Under the pieces are notes generated by a model. The model was not told where the DNA came from and did no database searches. It worked only from the letters and a program-made list of their open reading frames with translations. The position numbers and the translations under genes were made by a program. A stretch of DNA of 42,407 nt, from NCBI GenBank assembly GCA_028821125.1, contig JAPPHD010000054.1, positions 1-42,407 of the forward strand, read 5' to 3'. The DNA is from Gammaproteobacteria bacterium (lineage in GTDB: Bacteria > Pseudomonadota > Gammaproteobacteria > Pseudomonadales > Azotimanducaceae). Numbering within the stretch: position 1 is the first letter of the stretch; each line of letters starts with the position of its first letter. Shown here one piece after another: positions 1 through 7,531 of the stretch.

Positions 1-30
1 ACATGACGAAGCGGCTCAGGCTCTCGAAAG

Positions 31-1050
31 TTGGGCAACTCGTGCAACATCCGGGTTAACGCCCGTTTGGCGCTTCTCGAGATTCTCGCTGAAGGCAAGC
101 TAAAGCGCCGTCACGCCCAAGCCGAAGCATACGAAACCCTTGCCGAGCTTTCTTGGACCAAAGCGACGGGCCGCCGGGGTGAAATTGGACTGATCGAAGA
201 ACGCCGAAGCGAAGTCGTTACTTTGATCGCCCGTGTATGGCCGGACTGGCGAGAAACTCTCGCGGATTTGATTGCCTCCGGTCTTCCGCCCACGCCAGAG
301 GGCTATCGACGGCTGCTTGATCGGGAAAGGGTGAAGGGTCTCCCCAATCTGCCCAGCCGAATCAACCGAAGAACTGCCACGGCCCTGATCGGCCCCGACT
401 CCAAAGCGTTGCTTACGGGGGATAGGCGAGTTGCCCTTGGAGATGTCGACCTCACCCATGATGGTTCTATCCGGCTGCGCCCGCCAGATGGCCTCACGGT
501 CTGCACGCCAGCAGGAGTTGTCAACCTCAGCAGAGTCGCTGAAGTGCTTGGCGAAGCATCAATTCCTGAGCGTGCATTCCTTGACGGGTTGGTTTTCGAG
601 GGGCCGATTCGCGCCGTGCTCCTTGTTGAGAATCTTGGGGCTTGGCGCGACCTACCGGCACCACCGGGTTGGCTGCTAGCCTATGTGCCTGGCTGGGACA
701 CGGCTACCGCTGAACATTTGCTAAAGCGCCTTACGGCGATTCCCGCGATCCACTTTGGCGACCTGGACCCCAATGGAGTTCGCATCATGCTGCATCTGCG
801 ACAACGTGCGCCCAACCTAAAGTGGTTTCTGCCTGGCTTCTGGTTCGAGAATATGGAGGAATATGGGCTGAGAGCTTCATGGCCCGCCGATGCGGACATC
901 GGTTTCGCGCCTCCGCAGGTCCGCGAACTCGTCGCTCGTGGACTATGGCTTGAACAGGAGCGTATCGTTTTTGATACGCGGATAATCGATGCTCTTGAAG
1001 AGTCCCTTGTGACAGAAAGAGATCTACACGTATCGAGTGCGAGTCCATGA
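31..1050 (+). CDS. JetD-like TOPRIM protein (DUF2220), Wadjet-type
   Basis: About 339 residues. The C-terminal half looks like the DUF2220/TOPRIM domain of JetD, the nuclease subunit of the Wadjet SMC defence complex that cleaves closed circular plasmids. Visible motifs are an acidic LLVEN strand (Glu200), a GDLDPNG loop (Asp244, Asp246) and a C-terminal LEQERI segment typical of the family. The N-terminal part is helical and charged, and shorter than in many JetD proteins. The start is uncertain: the first in-frame candidate is TTG at 31 just after an in-frame TGA at 4-6, with a further TTG at 67. JetD is normally the last gene of a jetABCD operon, so the SMC-like partners should lie left of the window. 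Another open frame runs from base 2 to a TAA at 101-103 and could be the tail of the upstream gene. Family assignment is fairly secure; membership of a complete Wadjet system is inference. Confidence 0.72.
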   Translation: MGNSCNIRVNARLALLEILAEGKLKRRHAQAEAYETLAELSWTKATGRRGEIGLIEERRSEVVTLIARVWPDWRETLADLIASGLPPTPEGYRRLLDRERVKGLPNLPSRINRRTATALIGPDSKALLTGDRRVALGDVDLTHDGSIRLRPPDGLTVCTPAGVVNLSRVAEVLGEASIPERAFLDGLVFEGPIRAVLLVENLGAWRDLPAPPGWLLAYVPGWDTATAEHLLKRLTAIPAIHFGDLDPNGVRIMLHLRQRAPNLKWFLPGFWFENMEEYGLRASWPADADIGFAPPQVRELVARGLWLEQERIVFDTRIIDALEESLVTERDLHVSSASP

Positions 1051-1164
1051 CCACTGCGGGTTGAGGGAAATGACCACGAACCATCGCTTTTTGGCCGTTT
1101 CCGGTGCCATGTGCCCTTAAGACCAGGCGGCTGGCTCTCTGCCAAACTCAATGCGGCTGAGCAA

Positions 1165-1713
1165 TCAGACCGGTGTGCCCTCAAGCCGCTCGATCTCTTC
1201 CTGCGTCAGCATCGGCATGTGACGGCTCGGCTGCCAGTGGTCGGCGATCTTCAACAGGTCATTGGGGGTGCTGTATCCCAACGCAAATTGGTTAATCCAG
1301 TCTGCTAGGAAACCGGTGTCGATGCGGGCGTTGCGCAGAGCGCGGGCCAGCTCGAAGACGGTTGCGCCCATGTTGTAGCGCAACAGCTTTCGCTCAACTG
1401 GGTGCATCTGCAGGAACAGGTCCCGGACGTAGCCCCGCTCAAGATCGTCCTGCTCAGGCTTCACGACGAACTCGGTGAATTCTTCGAACGAAGGCCGAAA
1501 CGCGCTGCCGGCCATGTTGCGGGACGCGATGCAGTCATGGATGTACTTGCCGAGCGCCGTGCGGGGCGGGCGAACATGGTTGCTTGGACCATCAAGAGGC
1601 TCGTCCGGGAGTATTCTGATGAGCCGCCGCCAAGCGTGAAACTCCGACCACAGCGTCATGTCGGGCTCCGCGCCATGCACCGCATCGTCGGTTGGCGTTC
1701 CGAGGCTGGTCAT
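1165..1713 (-). CDS. Hypothetical protein of 182 residues
   Basis: I do not recognise the family. The ATG at 1713 gives a 182-residue soluble, mixed-charge protein with no signal peptide or membrane segment. The C-terminal part looks helical, with Trp and aromatic residues around residues 135-165. Base composition is slightly less GC-rich than the peptidase genes to the right and matches the accessory edge. It is convergent with the JetD-like gene and lies 82 bp downstream of the SRPBCC gene on the same strand, so the two could be co-transcribed. No function is proposed. Confidence 0.6.
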   Translation of the reverse strand: MTSLGTPTDDAVHGAEPDMTLWSEFHAWRRLIRILPDEPLDGPSNHVRPPRTALGKYIHDCIASRNMAGSAFRPSFEEFTEFVVKPEQDDLERGYVRDLFLQMHPVERKLLRYNMGATVFELARALRNARIDTGFLADWINQFALGYSTPNDLLKIADHWQPSRHMPMLTQEEIERLEGTPV

Positions 1714-1795
1714 GGCGCGAGCCCTGGCAGCTCACTTCTGCTGAGCTTGTGTCCTACTCCAAGGGCGGCACCCGTCAGCACGTCGAAAGGGTGAG

Positions 1796-2437
1796 TCAAT
1801 CCGTCGCGGTCGTCTCGCCCGTGTAAAAGGCCGCCGTACGCTGCGCGGCTGCGCGGGCAACGTCGGGGTCCGTTCCGGCTGCCTCGGCCGCTCGGCCCCA
1901 GGCTGCGCAACTTCCGACGATGAGCGCCTTTCCGTCACGAGTCGTGTGGAACGTTGCCGCGTCCAACTTGGGTTCGTCCGGCTGCGCAAGATGCAGTTCC
2001 ATCCCCAGCAAGCCCATCTCCCAACCTACGCCGACGGCGCCGGGACCGAACTCGTGCCAGTGGTCGGACACCAGCGCGGTATGCGTAATCGCAAGGCGCG
2101 AGCGGCCGGTACCATCGTTGCACAGACGCGCCTCCACCCAGCTCACGTCACCGCCGAACTCCCACGTCAGCCCGAGATGCGAGGGACGCTCGCAGTGCCT
2201 GATCGTGCCGCCTGCGTTTCCCTCCAGTTGGTAGCGACCGCCGAGTTCGAGGCGGCCGCTGACTGGCAGGAACCAGCGTGGGATTCGTTCCGCGCTCGTC
2301 ACGGCGTCCCAGAGGTCCTCCACTGTCGTCGCGTAGCTGCGGGCGAGGGTGACCGCGCGAGCGGCCTGTCCGTCGCGCTCCAGGGACGACACTGTGCGCT
2401 CCACGGCGCCGAGGTGGCTTTCGACATCCAAATCCAT
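1796..2437 (-). CDS. SRPBCC / AHSA1-like protein
   Basis: A 213-residue protein of the START/Bet v1 (SRPBCC) superfamily, AHSA1 branch. It shows the usual pattern: a helical N-terminus, a VTLARSY strand, the segment VEDLWDAVTSAERIPRWFLP at about residues 37-56, then a strand-rich core with WEFGGDVSWVEARL and a long final helix. These proteins form a hydrophobic ligand cavity, and physiological ligands are rarely known. In many bacteria such a gene is paired with an ArsR regulator, but none is visible here. The start ATG at 2437 gives the expected length. It is cytosolic, with no signal peptide. Confidence 0.8.
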   Translation of the reverse strand: MDLDVESHLGAVERTVSSLERDGQAARAVTLARSYATTVEDLWDAVTSAERIPRWFLPVSGRLELGGRYQLEGNAGGTIRHCERPSHLGLTWEFGGDVSWVEARLCNDGTGRSRLAITHTALVSDHWHEFGPGAVGVGWEMGLLGMELHLAQPDEPKLDAATFHTTRDGKALIVGSCAAWGRAAEAAGTDPDVARAAAQRTAAFYTGETTATD

Positions 2438-2561
2438 GGCTTCTCCGTTTCGTCAGGCAGGCGATTGTGCAAGTACATGCCACTTCGTTCAGCAATTCAA
2501 GCCGCTACCTGCGCCAGCCCAAAAGGCAAATGACGATACGGTCTGTGCGTGGTTCTGCGTG

Positions 2562-2590
2562 TTGACTGAATAAGCATAAATATACATACT
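2562..2590 (+). promoter_or_regulatory. Possible promoter of brnTA
   Basis: An AT-rich island sits directly before the toxin gene in an otherwise GC-rich region. TTGACT at 2562-2567 fits a -35 element and CATACT at 2585-2590 a weak -10 element, spaced 17 bp. The transcript start would lie almost on the GTG start at 2597, suggesting a leaderless or very short leader. This would explain the absence of a clear ribosome binding site. BrnT/BrnA operons are generally autorepressed at such sites. Pattern reading only. Confidence 0.35.
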
Positions 2591-2596
2591 TTCGCT

Positions 2597-2869
2597 GTGG
2601 ACACGCATTGGGATCCGAATAAGGCGCGAACGAACTTCGCCAAGCACGGCGTAGCTTTCGAGGACGCTGAAACGGCTCTCACCGATCCTCTGGGCCTGAC
2701 CAGGGACGACCCCGACACCTGTGGGGAACGCCGCTTCGTCACTGTCGGCGCTGACGCCCTCGGGCGTGTCGTTACCGTGGTCTACACTTATCGTGGTGAT
2801 GCGGTCAGACTGATTTCCGCCCGCCCCGCCACACGAAAGGAGATTGACGCCTATGCGAAAGGAATATGA
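2597..2869 (+). CDS. brnT: BrnT family type II toxin
   Basis: A 90-residue BrnT toxin, a ribonuclease that blocks translation. It carries the family's opening WDPNKARTNFAKHGVAFEDA (residues 5-24), the central ERRFVTVG segment and the closing RLISARPATRKE with its basic residues. The start is GTG at 2597, which places the WDPNKA motif at the expected distance from the N-terminus. The 3' end overlaps the antitoxin gene by 17 bp, the classic toxin-first BrnTA arrangement in which translation is coupled. No catalytic residue seems to be missing, so the toxin looks intact. Length is normal for the family. Confidence 0.92.
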   Translation: MDTHWDPNKARTNFAKHGVAFEDAETALTDPLGLTRDDPDTCGERRFVTVGADALGRVVTVVYTYRGDAVRLISARPATRKEIDAYAKGI

Positions 2870-3095
2870 CTTCTCACACGCTGTCCGCGGCCCCGCCGTG
2901 AAGCAACCCGGCAAGACGCGCATCACGATCATGCTCGACCGGGATGTCATCGCCGCGTTCCGCGCCCGCGCCAAAGATACCGGCGGCGGCTACCAGACCG
3001 CCATCAACCAAGCCTTGCGCGAGCACCTCGCCAGCGACGAACTTGAAACGACCCTTCGGCGCGTGGTGCGCGAGGAGATTCGGAACGCTGGCTGA
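2853..3095 (+). CDS. brnA: BrnA family antitoxin (ribbon-helix-helix)
   Basis: An 80-residue antitoxin. After an N-terminal toxin-binding arm comes a ribbon-helix-helix DNA-binding core (roughly residues 20-60). Its strand reads KTRITIMLDRDVIAAF and its second helix YQTAINQALREHL. I chose ATG at 2853 over the upstream TTG at 2844 because AAAGGAG at 2836-2842 lies ten bases before it, inside the toxin gene. It neutralises BrnT and represses the shared promoter. Overlap with brnT means one transcript for both. Confidence 0.9.
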   Translation: MRKEYDFSHAVRGPAVKQPGKTRITIMLDRDVIAAFRARAKDTGGGYQTAINQALREHLASDELETTLRRVVREEIRNAG

Positions 3096-3269
3096 TCTAC
3101 GAGCCTAAGCTTGCATGGTCTTGGTTCGGCACCTGTGTGGTATTCCGACGCCCAGACAGCGTTGGGCCATACCTACCAACTCCGCGGTTGCAGCAGAAAG
3201 GCACTGCCTGTTCGCCGCCCGACGGGATTGTTGCTCCCTTCGAATACCGGCTCTTGTAGTCAGCAGTTA

Positions 3270-3283
3270 ACCCGACATCGGGT
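3270..3283. promoter_or_regulatory. Short dyad upstream of the serine hydrolase gene
   Basis: ACCCGA-CA-TCGGGT is a perfect 6-bp inverted repeat 66 bp upstream of the ATG at 3349. It could be an operator half-site pair or chance in GC-rich DNA. The rest of 3096-3348 shows no coding signal. Confidence 0.2.
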
Positions 3284-3348
3284 AACCGCGAATTTGATAG
3301 GTGCTATCGACTCTGAGCCAGCCAGGAAACGAAGACAGGGGCGACTAC

Positions 3349-5028
3349 ATGGTTGATCAAACTGTAATTTGTATCGGTTTGGTTCTGACGCTCGCTTTGG
3401 GGGCCTGCACGCCGCAGACCGACGTGGCTGGGGAGAATTCGTACAAGGTCCCGCCGTCGGCATTGCCGCAGCAGGCCGAACAGGCTGACGGGCTGCGCCG
3501 GAATATTCCGATGACCGAAAACCTCCGGACGGACAACGAGCAGGACCTCAGGCTCGTCAACGCCCTGCGCGCCTTCATCCCGATGCTCATGCACACCTAC
3601 GGGTCGCCCGGGCTGAACATCGCCCTCGCGCGCCGGGGGGACGTGGTGTGGGAGGCCGGTTTCGGCTACGCGGATCTGGCGGAGGGCAGGCCGATGACGC
3701 CGGAGACCGTGTTTCAGTCCGGGTCGATGGGCAAGCTCTACACCGGAATGGCGATCATGAATCTCGCGGAGGAGGGCGTGCTCGACCTCGACGGGCCGAT
3801 CAACGACTACCTGCCGTTTGCGGTGGAGAACCCCCTGGGCGGCCGCGCCATCACGGTGCGCGACCTGTTGATCCACCGCCCGGGGCTGTCGGCTGATGCG
3901 GCCTTGAGCATGTTCGAGCGGCCCCGCCCGCTACGGGAGGAAATCGAGGCGGAGTACGGCCGCGACCTGGTGCCCATGTCGGGTGGCGACAGCGTGCCCC
4001 GCTGGTACGCAAAGGCTGGGGAGGCGTTCATGTACTCGAACCTCGGCATGGGCACGCTCGGGCTGATCGTCGAGGAAAACAACCCCGAGGGGCTTTCGTT
4101 CTCGGAGTTCGTCGAGAAGCACTTGATGGAACCGCTCGGCATGCGCTATTCCCAGTATCCGCCGGTACAGGATGCCGAACACATCCGGCCGGATATCTGG
4201 GAACGCAAGTCCACCGGCTACATGCCCATGGGCTCCGTGTGGATACCCACCCCGGCGGTCTATTTCGGCGAGTTTCCGGCGGGCGGCTTCGTTGCCACGC
4301 CCGGCGACTTCGTGCGCTTCTTGCTGGCTTTCCTGAACGAAGGCGAATTCCGGGGCGTGCGGATCCTGAAGCCCGAAACCGTCGAACTGGCGCTCACGCC
4401 CCAGGCGGACGCGCTGGGCGGCATGCAGATGGGCCTGGCCTGGATGCTCGACAAGGTGGGCGAGCCCACCTTCAGCATCCAGCACGGCGGCGCCCACATG
4501 TACGGCTGGCACAATTGGGGCATCGCCTGGCCGAATTTCGACACCGCCGTCGTCTACGCCACAAACAACTGGGCGGTGCCGGAACTCGTGCCCGACGTAA
4601 CGATGGTCCGCGCGTTCATCGAGAACTGGCTGCTCCACGACGCGAGCGTGCCGGAGGTCGGCGCGCGCCGGTCCGGCAAGGACTGGGCGAAGAAGGTCTC
4701 CTATGTTCGCGGCGTGCTGTTCACCGCCGCGTTCAACTACGCAATTGCCATTCCCACGCCGGTATCCGACGGGCAGATACAGCGGGCGGCCGACGCCGCC
4801 ATGCCCAACCCGGACTTCGCCGCCACCCGGCACGACTGGGACAGCGAGGCCTTTATCGAAGGCGCCCGCGCGCTACGCGAGCACGGTACGGACACGGCCG
4901 CCATCGCCACGTTCCTGGAAGACAACCCGGCCGTCACGCGGGACGAGTTTCGCCAGGCCTACCTGGAGCTTGGCGGCAATCCGGAACTCAGCTCCTTCTT
5001 CGGGGCGTTTTTCATGCAGGCCGAATAA
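3349..5028 (+). CDS. Beta-lactamase-fold serine hydrolase, lipoprotein
   Basis: A 559-residue class C beta-lactamase/penicillin-binding-protein-fold hydrolase (PF00144). Members act on esters, amides, D-peptides or cyclic peptides. Catalytic motifs are intact: S126-x-x-K129 (SGSMGK), Y229-S-N231 and an HGG triad at 379-381 replacing the KTG box. The start ATG at 3349 begins a lipoprotein signal peptide ending in a lipobox with Cys20, so the enzyme is anchored in the cell envelope. An upstream in-frame start would place a charged stretch ahead of the signal and was rejected. A C-terminal extension of about 150 residues follows the core. It stands alone, convergent with the CocE-like gene; 5029-5191 holds only a bulged 8-bp hairpin (5029-5063) that could be a weak terminator. 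Substrate unknown; peptide or ester hydrolysis fits the neighbourhood. Confidence 0.87.
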   Translation: MVDQTVICIGLVLTLALGACTPQTDVAGENSYKVPPSALPQQAEQADGLRRNIPMTENLRTDNEQDLRLVNALRAFIPMLMHTYGSPGLNIALARRGDVVWEAGFGYADLAEGRPMTPETVFQSGSMGKLYTGMAIMNLAEEGVLDLDGPINDYLPFAVENPLGGRAITVRDLLIHRPGLSADAALSMFERPRPLREEIEAEYGRDLVPMSGGDSVPRWYAKAGEAFMYSNLGMGTLGLIVEENNPEGLSFSEFVEKHLMEPLGMRYSQYPPVQDAEHIRPDIWERKSTGYMPMGSVWIPTPAVYFGEFPAGGFVATPGDFVRFLLAFLNEGEFRGVRILKPETVELALTPQADALGGMQMGLAWMLDKVGEPTFSIQHGGAHMYGWHNWGIAWPNFDTAVVYATNNWAVPELVPDVTMVRAFIENWLLHDASVPEVGARRSGKDWAKKVSYVRGVLFTAAFNYAIAIPTPVSDGQIQRAADAAMPNPDFAATRHDWDSEAFIEGARALREHGTDTAAIATFLEDNPAVTRDEFRQAYLELGGNPELSSFFGAFFMQAE

Positions 5029-5191
5029 CCCTTGCCGGTGCGCCGGGACGCGTATCGGCAGGGCTCTGCATGACCTTGGCAGGTTCTTATGTCTCGCCCT
5101 GCACCGTGGCGAGCGGCAGGCCCGCGATCGGCGTTGCGCGGGAGCCGGTTGCGTGATGCCTGCGCGATTCGTTACCGATGCAGTTCCTCCG

Positions 5192-7111
5192 CTACTCCGG
5201 CAACACCGGCAGCACGATATGCGACGGATGCTCCGCCGTGTGGTGCACGCTGTTCTCGGCCACCACCCACTCGGTCTCGTCGTAGTTGTTGCCGCCGGTG
5301 TTCAGGTTGCGCTCCAGCACCGGGAAGTTGCTCGAGGCGACTTCGATGCGGATGCGATGCCCGGCCGGGAAGTGGTTGGCGGTGACCAGGTTGGTGAGGC
5401 GCACCCTGTAGACGCCGCCGGGCTCCATGAACACCTGCCTGTCGAAGCCTTCCCGGTAGCGGGCGCGGATGGCGTCGTCCATGAGGTTGATGGCGGTGCC
5501 GTCCGGGTAGACATCCACCAGCTTGACCATGAAGTCGGTGTCCTTGGCCGAGGAGGAGACGTAGAGCACCACGTCGACCGGGCCGGCGATGGTCAGGCCC
5601 TCCTCGAGCACCGGCGTCGTATAGGTGAGCACGTCGGAGCGCATCTCCAGGTCGCTCTGGTCCAGGGCCATGGCGTCGCCGCAGCAGCCGCCGCCCCGTG
5701 AAGGCACCGGCAGCGAGGGATCGTAGACCCAGGTATCCATCGCCGCGCCGCCCGGCTCCTCGGTCGACAATACGCCGCTCGCCAGTCGGGCTTCGGCGCG
5801 GCCGTCGCTGTCCAGGTAGTAGGTGGTGAACCGCGTTTCCTCGAGGGGCCAGGCATCGCCGCCGATCCAGCCCTTGCCTTTCACGTGAAGCTGCACCTTG
5901 GGCATGCCGGTGATGCCGTTGTCCTCGCCCTTCAGCCAGTGGTCGTACCAGTCGAGGAACAGCTTCGTATAGCCCCGGTCGCTGCCGTTGTAACGGGCGT
6001 CGCCCACGTGCAGGTCGCCGAAGCGCAGGTCTGCCATGGACGATCTTGCCTCGTCCAGCGCGGCGCAGTGGGGGCCGGAACCGATGATCAGGTACTGGTT
6101 CGGCGTATCCATCGACTGCAGGTATTCGAACAGGCGGATCATCTCGCCCACGCCCACATCGTGCCAGGTGTTGTGGTGCAGGGCCGGCACGCGCGGCTCG
6201 TCGCCGACGCCGATCTGCTCCACCTCGTCCCAGCGCTCGTCGGCGGGGCCCCAGGTGACGTACTTGTCGAACGGGGTCAGGGCGCCGCCCAGGGTGCGGA
6301 TGACGTCCCGGCTGGGCAGCATGTCGAGGGTGGTCTCGATGGCGTTCTTGGTTCCGGAGGTGTTGATCGTGCCGTCCTCCATGTTCATGAAGTGCGTGAT
6401 GGGCTGCAGGGTGAAACTGTTGCGCAGCCGGATGCGCTGTTCCTGCGTGGTGTCGGGCGGCAGCAGCAGCCGTTCGCTGGTCGCCATGTCGTGGTACCAC
6501 CAGGCCCACAGGCCCACCATGGGGATGCCGCCCCGGTAGATGGCCCCCCGGGTGTCGTTGCCGGGAACGTCGCCCACGGCGGTGCCGGAGGCCAGGGGCA
6601 GCATGGCGGCGTGGCCGGGGTGGTTGGTCGAGGCCATCGCCCACTGGTGTTCGCCGGAGGACGAGCACCCGAACGTGCCGACCTTGCCGTTCGACCAGGG
6701 CTGGTTGACGATCCACTCGACGGAGTCGTAACCGTCGTTGCGCGCGCCTTCGAGGTAGTCCTCGAAGTAGCCCTCGGAAAAGTGCCGGCCGCGCTCGTTC
6801 ATGATCACCACGGCGTAGCCCTGCTGCAGGAACAGCGTGTCGAAGGGGCCGAACAGCGCCCAATGGGTTCTTTCCTTGTGGTAGGGCGTGCGCACCAGCA
6901 CCGTGGGCAGTTTCCCTTCCGCGCCCTTGGGCAGCAGCACGTCGGTGGAGAGCCGGGTGCCGTCGCGCATGGGCACGAAGATCTCCTTCTCCCAAGTCCA
7001 ATCGGTGTACACCGGTTCCGGCAGGTCGCCGGCCCGGGCGGAGGCAGACAGGCATAGCGCTGCGGCAAGAAACAGCCCGAGGCAACGGGCCGAGTTGCGA
7101 TGATCTGACAT
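5192..7111 (-). CDS. CocE/NonD family hydrolase (S15-like), secreted
   Basis: A 639-residue alpha/beta hydrolase of the X-Pro dipeptidyl-peptidase/cocaine esterase family. Order: signal peptide (about 1-27), hydrolase core with the GCSSSG elbow (nucleophile Ser150), helical cap, acid Asp318 in TWHDVG, His348 in GSGPHC, then the C-terminal jelly-roll domain from about residue 420. The Tyr that usually follows the nucleophile (GxSYxG) is Ser151 here. I place the start at ATG 7111, not 7120: the only Shine-Dalgarno-like AAGGA touches the first ATG and is nine bases from the second. It is periplasmic. It probably cleaves N-terminal dipeptides, N-acyl amino acids or esters, in line with the other peptidases nearby. 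Confidence 0.9.
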   Translation of the reverse strand: MSDHRNSARCLGLFLAAALCLSASARAGDLPEPVYTDWTWEKEIFVPMRDGTRLSTDVLLPKGAEGKLPTVLVRTPYHKERTHWALFGPFDTLFLQQGYAVVIMNERGRHFSEGYFEDYLEGARNDGYDSVEWIVNQPWSNGKVGTFGCSSSGEHQWAMASTNHPGHAAMLPLASGTAVGDVPGNDTRGAIYRGGIPMVGLWAWWYHDMATSERLLLPPDTTQEQRIRLRNSFTLQPITHFMNMEDGTINTSGTKNAIETTLDMLPSRDVIRTLGGALTPFDKYVTWGPADERWDEVEQIGVGDEPRVPALHHNTWHDVGVGEMIRLFEYLQSMDTPNQYLIIGSGPHCAALDEARSSMADLRFGDLHVGDARYNGSDRGYTKLFLDWYDHWLKGEDNGITGMPKVQLHVKGKGWIGGDAWPLEETRFTTYYLDSDGRAEARLASGVLSTEEPGGAAMDTWVYDPSLPVPSRGGGCCGDAMALDQSDLEMRSDVLTYTTPVLEEGLTIAGPVDVVLYVSSSAKDTDFMVKLVDVYPDGTAINLMDDAIRARYREGFDRQVFMEPGGVYRVRLTNLVTANHFPAGHRIRIEVASSNFPVLERNLNTGGNNYDETEWVVAENSVHHTAEHPSHIVLPVLPE

Positions 7112-7531
7112 TGGATTCATTCCTTGCTGTTACTCCGTGCCATGAGACGCCGCGACGGCGAATTGTCCACAGAAGGCAATGACCGGTAACGGAACGCGCG
7201 GATGTCGCCGCCTGGTACCGGGACTGCCGGGCGATGCCGGCCGCACCTGCTCGTGAGTTGTCCATTGGATTGCCAATAGCAGCGAAAACACGGGGCGTGC
7301 TCCCTCCGCGTGCCCGACGATATGTCAAGCACGGTAAGCGCGCTCTATCTCTTTCCCCGCGTCATCCTGCGTTTTCATTGCTCTTGCCAAACTCGCCACG
7401 TTGATTTGCGAAGAGGTGGGGCAAATGGTTCGCCAAGCGGATCCGTTTCCGGCGTGCAGTTGCGGCTGAGGCAGCAGCGGGCGGGTGCGTCCATTGATGA
7501 TGACCATCGGCTCGGAACGCGGGAGCAGGAC
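7112..7531. other. Intergenic region between divergent hydrolase genes
   Basis: This 420-bp stretch separates the CocE-like gene (leftward) from the S9 peptidase gene (rightward) and must hold both promoters. The rightward frame is open from 7310, but its residues look non-coding and carry no signal peptide before 7532. A small inverted repeat ATTGG-N4-CCAAT lies at 7264-7277. I see no RNA gene or clear promoter. Confidence 0.5.

Noticed and set aside
2-103. C-terminal tail of an upstream gene overlapping the JetD-like gene
   Set aside because: The frame is open from the edge to TAA at 101, but 33 residues without a recognisable motif are too few to call a gene.
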